Of a stretch of DNA of 7,434 bases, positions 6,232-7,434 are shown in pieces. The notes under the pieces were generated by a model. It saw only the letters and a list, made by a program, of their open reading frames with translations. It was not told where the DNA came from and ran no database searches. This stretch comes from DSAR01 sp034437315 (GTDB taxonomy: Bacteria > Chloroflexota > Anaerolineae > B4-G1): positions 1 to 7,434 of the forward strand of contig DAOTUC010000144.1 in the NCBI GenBank assembly GCA_034437315.1, written 5' to 3'. A program made the position numbers and the translations under genes. The stretch's first letter is position 1. Each line of letters opens with the position of its first letter.

Positions 6232-7131
6232 CTAACCGGCGTCAGCGCTTTCCGTCTTCGGGGCGACGGGTAGAGTGAAGGTGATATTCGTTCCTTCGCC
6301 AAGTTGGCTTTCGATCTTGAGTTCTCCCCCGTGGCGCTCGACCAACGCCTTGATCACGCATAGCCCCAGCCCGGTGCCGCTTTTTTCCCGGATCGCCGGA
6401 TTCTCGGAACGGAAGAATTTGGTGAATAATCTGGCCTGATCTTCCGGCGAGATGCCGTAACCATTGTCCGCCACGGAGGCGTGGACGTAATCCCCCTCCC
6501 GCCACAGGCGCACGTGGATTTGCCCGCCTTCTGGCGTGTACTTGTTGGCGTTGCGGAGCAATTCGGTGAAGATGTGTTCCAACCGGGGCAGCGAGCCGAC
6601 GACGCGGGGGAGACCGTCGACAATGTCCACTTTCACGATTTGCTCTCGCTCTTCGATGAGGCTCTGCATCGTTTCCTGGGCGTTCTGCAAGGCGTCGGTC
6701 AGATGAGTGGGCTTGGTCTCGAGGTGTAACTGATCCGTCTCGATGCGGGTGATATCCTGTAGATCGGTGATCAATAATTGCATCCGCTCGACGTTTCTGA
6801 CGATGGTTTTGACAAAATCGGCCTGGGCCGACGTCAATGGACCGGTGACGCCTTTGATCAGCATATCCCCATAACCCCGGATGGACGTCATCGGCGTGCG
6901 CAACTCGTGAGCCACGTAGGTGACGAAAGATTCCTTCTCCTCGTTGCTTTGCCAGCGCAGGCCCTCGTTCACGCTGGTCAGTTGACCCCGCCATTGATCG
7001 ATTTGCTCAATCACGTCTTTCACGTCTTTAGAGGAGAGATCGGTTGAATCCGCCAGCGATTGTTGCAATGCTTCCATACTTTCAAGGATTACCGCTATTC
7101 TGGCGTCCGCTTGTTTTTCTTGATTTTTCAC
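6232..7131 (-). CDS. Soluble sensor histidine kinase (HisKA + HATPase_c), no membrane segment
   Basis: This 299-residue protein autophosphorylates a histidine and would pass the phosphate to a response regulator. Residues 1-66 are polar and probably helical or coiled-coil. The HisKA domain follows with the H-box VAHELRTPMTSIRGY, phospho-acceptor H75. The ATPase domain (about 183-288) has the N-box ELLRNANKYTPEGG (N194), G1 box DNGYGI (222-227), F-box FTKFF (236-240) and G2 box GTGLGL (252-257). All catalytic boxes look intact. There is no transmembrane helix, and no recognisable PAS, GAF or receiver domain, so the input signal is unknown. It may be sensed by the N-terminal helix or a partner protein. 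No response regulator is adjacent in the window, making it an orphan here, although the gene beyond 7434 is unseen. The start is GTG (7129-7131 on the complement), preceded on that strand by AAGGGGGGA (7137-7145) five bases upstream. Confidence 0.94.
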   Translation of the reverse strand: MKNQEKQADARIAVILESMEALQQSLADSTDLSSKDVKDVIEQIDQWRGQLTSVNEGLRWQSNEEKESFVTYVAHELRTPMTSIRGYGDMLIKGVTGPLTSAQADFVKTIVRNVERMQLLITDLQDITRIETDQLHLETKPTHLTDALQNAQETMQSLIEEREQIVKVDIVDGLPRVVGSLPRLEHIFTELLRNANKYTPEGGQIHVRLWREGDYVHASVADNGYGISPEDQARLFTKFFRSENPAIREKSGTGLGLCVIKALVERHGGELKIESQLGEGTNITFTLPVAPKTESADAG

Positions 7132-7331
7132 GCCTGTCCCCCCTTGATCAATTTGCTTTGGCCTATTGCCCGAATTCTTAAAAATATGTCGACTGAGCGC
7201 ATAAAAGACCCTTGCGGCTGTTTCGATACGGTTACAGCTCGACTCCTCATAGCGCCCAATGACTTGAGTTTAACACAAAAAGGGATGAATGGCAATTTAG
7301 AAACTATGGTTCTCTGGGATTTCGCATGGCG
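7132..7331. other. Non-coding upstream region of the histidine kinase
   Basis: No gene is visible on either strand. The stretch is AT-richer than the coding DNA around it. It holds the kinase ribosome-binding site (7137-7145, complement), a leader of about 120 bases and one candidate promoter. No RNA gene or riboswitch motif is recognisable. Confidence 0.6.
7267..7295 (-). promoter_or_regulatory. Candidate sigma-70-type promoter for the histidine kinase
   Basis: On the minus strand TTGCCA (7290-7295) and TAAACT (7267-7272) are separated by 17 bases. They match the -35 and -10 consensus at five and four of six positions. Transcription would start near 7260 and leave a leader of roughly 130 bases before the GTG. 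This rests on pattern only. Confidence 0.35.
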
Positions 7332-7428
7332 AGACCCTAAAGGTTTTGCTCAAGGCCGCGCAAACAACGTTTTTGCCTTAAACAATGACCTTTTTCCATC
7401 AAAACCAGCGCAAAAACCTTTAGGGTCT
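7332..7428. repeat. 97-bp inverted-repeat element with perfect 16-base ends (MITE-like)
   Basis: AGACCCTAAAGGTTTT at 7332-7347 is perfectly repeated in inverse orientation at 7413-7428, enclosing 65 non-coding bases. The spacer includes a weak inner pairing, AAGGC...CAAA with TTTGCCTT, around 7352-7379. Only six bases remain in the window after the right arm, so a target-site duplication cannot be tested properly. Its ends differ from those of the two elements at 4307-4594. A short mobile element is the likeliest reading; a cruciform or bidirectional regulatory structure is the alternative. Confidence 0.5.
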
Positions 7429-7434
7429 ATGATG

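Overview
The window carries six genes and several short repeat elements. GC-rich coding DNA, tungsten-type redox genes and a soluble histidine kinase suggest an anaerobic or facultatively anaerobic bacterium. A Chloroflexota-like lineage (Anaerolineae-type) is my best guess, but it rests on overall gene style rather than a marker gene.

Positions 1-2888 form a tungsten or molybdenum aldehyde oxidoreductase module. A 16-cysteine polyferredoxin sits 17 bases before a 716-residue protein of the aldehyde:ferredoxin oxidoreductase (AOR) family. After a strong intrinsic terminator-like hairpin comes a MoaD/ThiS-type sulfur carrier ending in Gly-Gly, of the kind needed to make the pterin dithiolene that holds W or Mo. 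The likely flow is: carrier supplies cofactor sulfur, AOR oxidises or reduces a carbonyl or acyl substrate, and the polyferredoxin wires electrons to or from a partner outside the window. The AOR protein has an altered cluster-binding spacing and an altered second pterin motif compared with the Pyrococcus furiosus enzyme, so its substrate should not be assumed.

Positions 2915-4291 encode a MATE-family efflux pump, 26 bases after the sulfur carrier and probably co-transcribed with it.

Positions 4292-4613 contain no gene. They hold two adjacent MITE-like elements. The first is 133 bp with 15-base terminal inverted repeats directly abutted by a perfect 10-base direct repeat. The second has nested inverted repeats and an 8-base direct repeat, and ends a few bases before the ribosome-binding site of the next gene.

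Positions 4614-6226 hold an M24-family metallopeptidase-like gene with all five metal ligands but without two other histidines of classical aminopeptidase P. A small cyclophilin-like (TM1367-type) protein follows. Convergent to these, 5 bases away, is a soluble orphan histidine kinase on the minus strand (6232-7131). The remaining 300 bases hold a plausible kinase promoter and a third inverted-repeat element with perfect 16-base arms near the window edge.

No complete undescribed system is evident. The most unusual signals are the three non-coding inverted-repeat elements, the variant AOR and the attenuator-like hairpin inside its gene cluster.
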